NCBI GenBank assembly: GCA_028708105.1
Contig: JAQVZR010000067.1
Span: forward strand, 1 to 7,911
DNA length: 7,911 nucleotides
Source: Desulfoplanes sp.
GTDB taxonomy: Bacteria > Desulfobacterota > Desulfovibrionia > Desulfovibrionales > Desulfomicrobiaceae
Direction: 5' to 3'
Positions 6,566-7,911 of this stretch are shown here, piece by piece. A program made the position numbers and the translations under genes. How positions within the stretch are numbered: the first letter of the stretch is position 1; each line of letters starts with the position of its first letter. The notes beneath the pieces are model-generated. The model made no database searches. It was not told the origin of the DNA and saw only the letters and a list, made by a program, of their open reading frames with translations.

Positions 6566-6596
6566 ACAGCAAAGGGACAGGTTGATAGAAGAGATA
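6566..6596 (+). repeat. 31-bp REP/RAYT-like repeat, copy 3, upstream of the transposase gene
   Basis: The core AAAGGGACAGGTTGAT is followed by AGAAGAGATA. It ends 61 bp before the transposase ATG, in the same orientation. It is nearly identical to copy 1 and close to copy 2. Being next to the Y1 transposase, it is the best candidate for the transposase's own recognition or end sequence. Confidence 0.8.
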
Positions 6597-6644
6597 TTCC
6601 ATGCTATGAATTTTTATTCTCTTCAACCGTATTCTTTTACCTCC

Positions 6645-6653
6645 AGGAGGTGA
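6645..6653 (+). promoter_or_regulatory. Strong ribosome binding site of the transposase
   Basis: AGGAGGTGA is a full match to the anti-Shine-Dalgarno sequence at proper distance from ATG 6658, and it decides that start over later in-frame ATG codons (for example residue 12). Confidence 0.85.
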
Positions 6654-6657
6654 GCGT

Positions 6658-7578
6658 ATGCCACGTATAGGAAGGTTTGTGCGGAGTGATATGCCTACGA
6701 TTTATCATGTTATTTCCAGAACGGCGCTGGCGGGATTTCCTTTGGAGGCTGCGGAGAAGGACTATCTTCTTGAGTTGGTACGGCGGTTGAGTCGATTTTA
6801 TTTCGTCGATGTTCTGGGGTTTTGTGTCATGTCGAATCATTTTCACTGGGTTGGGCGGGTTTATCCCGAGAACTACCTATCCGATGATGAAATCCGGAAA
6901 CGTCTGAAATCCTGGTTTCCTGAAGGTCGGGTGATCACGGATCAGGATATTGGACGCTTCCGTACGCGGTGGAGCTCCCTTTCGAGCTTTATCAAAGATA
7001 TCAAGCAGCAATTTACCCACTACTACAACCACCGGCATAACAGGGAGGGGTTCTTCTGGGGTGGACGGTTCAAGAGTCTGATTGTGCAGGATGGTCGGTC
7101 ACTTATCAATCTTCTGGTCTACGTGGATCTGAACCCCGTCCGTGCCGGAATTGTGAAACGGCCTGAGGAGTACCGCTGGTGCTCGCTGGGATATCACGTG
7201 CTCACGGGCAATAGAGATGACCTGTTGAGTCTGGACTTGGGCATGCGGGAATGGGGGGAAGATAATCCTTCGGAAATGCTGCACAAATACAGGCAATTCC
7301 TCTATGAAACCGGGGCAGTGGATACAGGGAAAGGCCAACCCATGGATGCCAAAATCGTTGCCAGAGAACGCAAAAAAAATTTCGAATTGAAACGGTTCGA
7401 GCTCTTTTCCTTCCGGGCCAGATATTTTACCGATGCCGGGATCATGGGCTCAAAAGAGTTTGTTCAGGAGGTCTTTGACCAGATCAAGCACCTGCTGGGT
7501 TCCAAGAATGAACGGAGATTTACTCCCGTGGGCGGGATAGGCGGGGTGTATTCGATGAAAAGTCTGAAACTGAGATAA
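6658..7578 (+). CDS. REP-associated tyrosine transposase (RAYT), Y1/HUH (IS200-like) family
   Basis: RAYTs are single-strand DNA endonucleases/transposases of the Y1 HUH fold that act on REP-type repeats. The protein has 306 residues. It opens MPRIGRFVR...IYHVISR, the usual RAYT N-terminus. The HUH metal-binding motif is H61-F62-H63 in M-S-N-H-F-H-W. The helix with the nucleophile reads Q-Q-F-T-H-Y-Y-N-H-R-H-N-R-E-G-F-F-W-G-G-R-F, so Tyr122 or Tyr123 is the likely catalytic residue. L-V-Y-V-D-L-N-P-V-R-A-G-I-V (152-165) is the family's conserved NPVRA block. A basic C-terminal part of about 100 residues (ARERKKNFELKRFELF and on) goes beyond the minimal fold, making it longer than E. coli-type RAYTs. 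ATG at 6658 is set by an AGGAGGTGA site 7 bases (after AGGAGG) upstream. No frameshift is seen and key residues are present, so it may be active. Such genes usually occur once, flanked by the repeats they mobilise. Confidence 0.93.
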   Translation: MPRIGRFVRSDMPTIYHVISRTALAGFPLEAAEKDYLLELVRRLSRFYFVDVLGFCVMSNHFHWVGRVYPENYLSDDEIRKRLKSWFPEGRVITDQDIGRFRTRWSSLSSFIKDIKQQFTHYYNHRHNREGFFWGGRFKSLIVQDGRSLINLLVYVDLNPVRAGIVKRPEEYRWCSLGYHVLTGNRDDLLSLDLGMREWGEDNPSEMLHKYRQFLYETGAVDTGKGQPMDAKIVARERKKNFELKRFELFSFRARYFTDAGIMGSKEFVQEVFDQIKHLLGSKNERRFTPVGGIGGVYSMKSLKLR

Positions 7579-7911
7579 CTCGCTTGGCTTGACGGTCTTT
7601 GGAGCAACGGCTAGCCATGGAGTCTGTGGCTTATCAAGTCTTATCGGGGATTGGACCTCCTGATTAACAATTCAACATAGCAGAATACCTGTCGTCAAAA
7701 CGCCCGTTTTCATATTTAGAATGCCCTTCTCGAACCGAGAATCGACTTTCTAAGCAACAAACGCATGACCCGGATGAGCCTATTTGTTTACCATCGAGAC
7801 ACCGTACGGGGTGACCAACACGACATATTTTTTCGTTTTGGACGGACCCCCGGCATCTCAACATGTATTTAGCGTAGCGCGACCGCACCGAGAACATGAT
7901 CATGGATGTTC
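7579..7911. other. Right-hand region without a recognisable gene
   Basis: I see no copy of the 31-bp repeat, no terminator and no supported coding region here. A 79-residue minus-strand frame (7903-7664) is cysteine- and serine-rich, has no visible ribosome binding site, and resembles nothing known to me. A CCGTACGG palindrome lies near 7803. Confidence 0.5.

Noticed and set aside
7664..7903. 79-residue minus-strand frame at the right edge
   Set aside because: No ribosome binding site or family resemblance is seen, and it is rich in Cys/Ser/Arg as random frames often are.

Overview
The window looks like a chromosomal piece of a diderm bacterium, most likely a Desulfobacterota (Desulfovibrio-like) sulfate reducer or close relative. 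This rests on a TamB-type envelope gene of about 55% GC, a DUF5320-like mini-protein, a fragment of a group 4 hydrogenase/NuoB-like subunit, and a REP-associated transposase with its repeats. The assignment is inferred from gene style, not from a marker gene.

Layout. Positions 1-4149 (+) hold nearly all of tamB, cut at its 5' end by the window edge. Positions 4150-4872 carry no intact gene. They hold two copies of a 31-bp repeat, a frameshifted fragment of a NuoB/Ech-type hydrogenase small subunit (4235-4371), a strong hairpin terminator (4436-4471), and a 36-bp-arm inverted repeat built from CGCGAAG-type words (4705-4819). Two minus-strand genes follow in transcription order: a secreted protein with an aromatic WWWRPYQGRWYRS core and a Lys/Asn/Asp tail of 18-residue tandem repeats (5931-5227), then a 58-residue DUF5320-like protein (5049-4873). 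Positions 5932-6657 are AT-rich and gene-free, with possible relics of decayed minus-strand reading frames. At 6658-7578 (+) lies an intact Y1/HUH transposase of the RAYT type, with the third copy of the 31-bp repeat 61 bp upstream of its start codon. Nothing recognisable is seen from 7579 to the end.

How the parts relate. TamB would act in the envelope as the inner-membrane-anchored partner of an outer-membrane assembly or lipid-transport system; its partner TamA is not in the window. The rest is an accessory zone. The transposase and the three same-orientation repeats are best read as one REP/RAYT-like system. One repeat copy abuts the hydrogenase fragment, so the system may have shaped the debris downstream of tamB. 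The two minus-strand genes may form a small transcription unit. Most interesting are the transposase-linked repeats, the hidden hydrogenase fragment, the large inverted repeat, and the 54-bp tandem array in which a TAG codon now ends the secreted protein.
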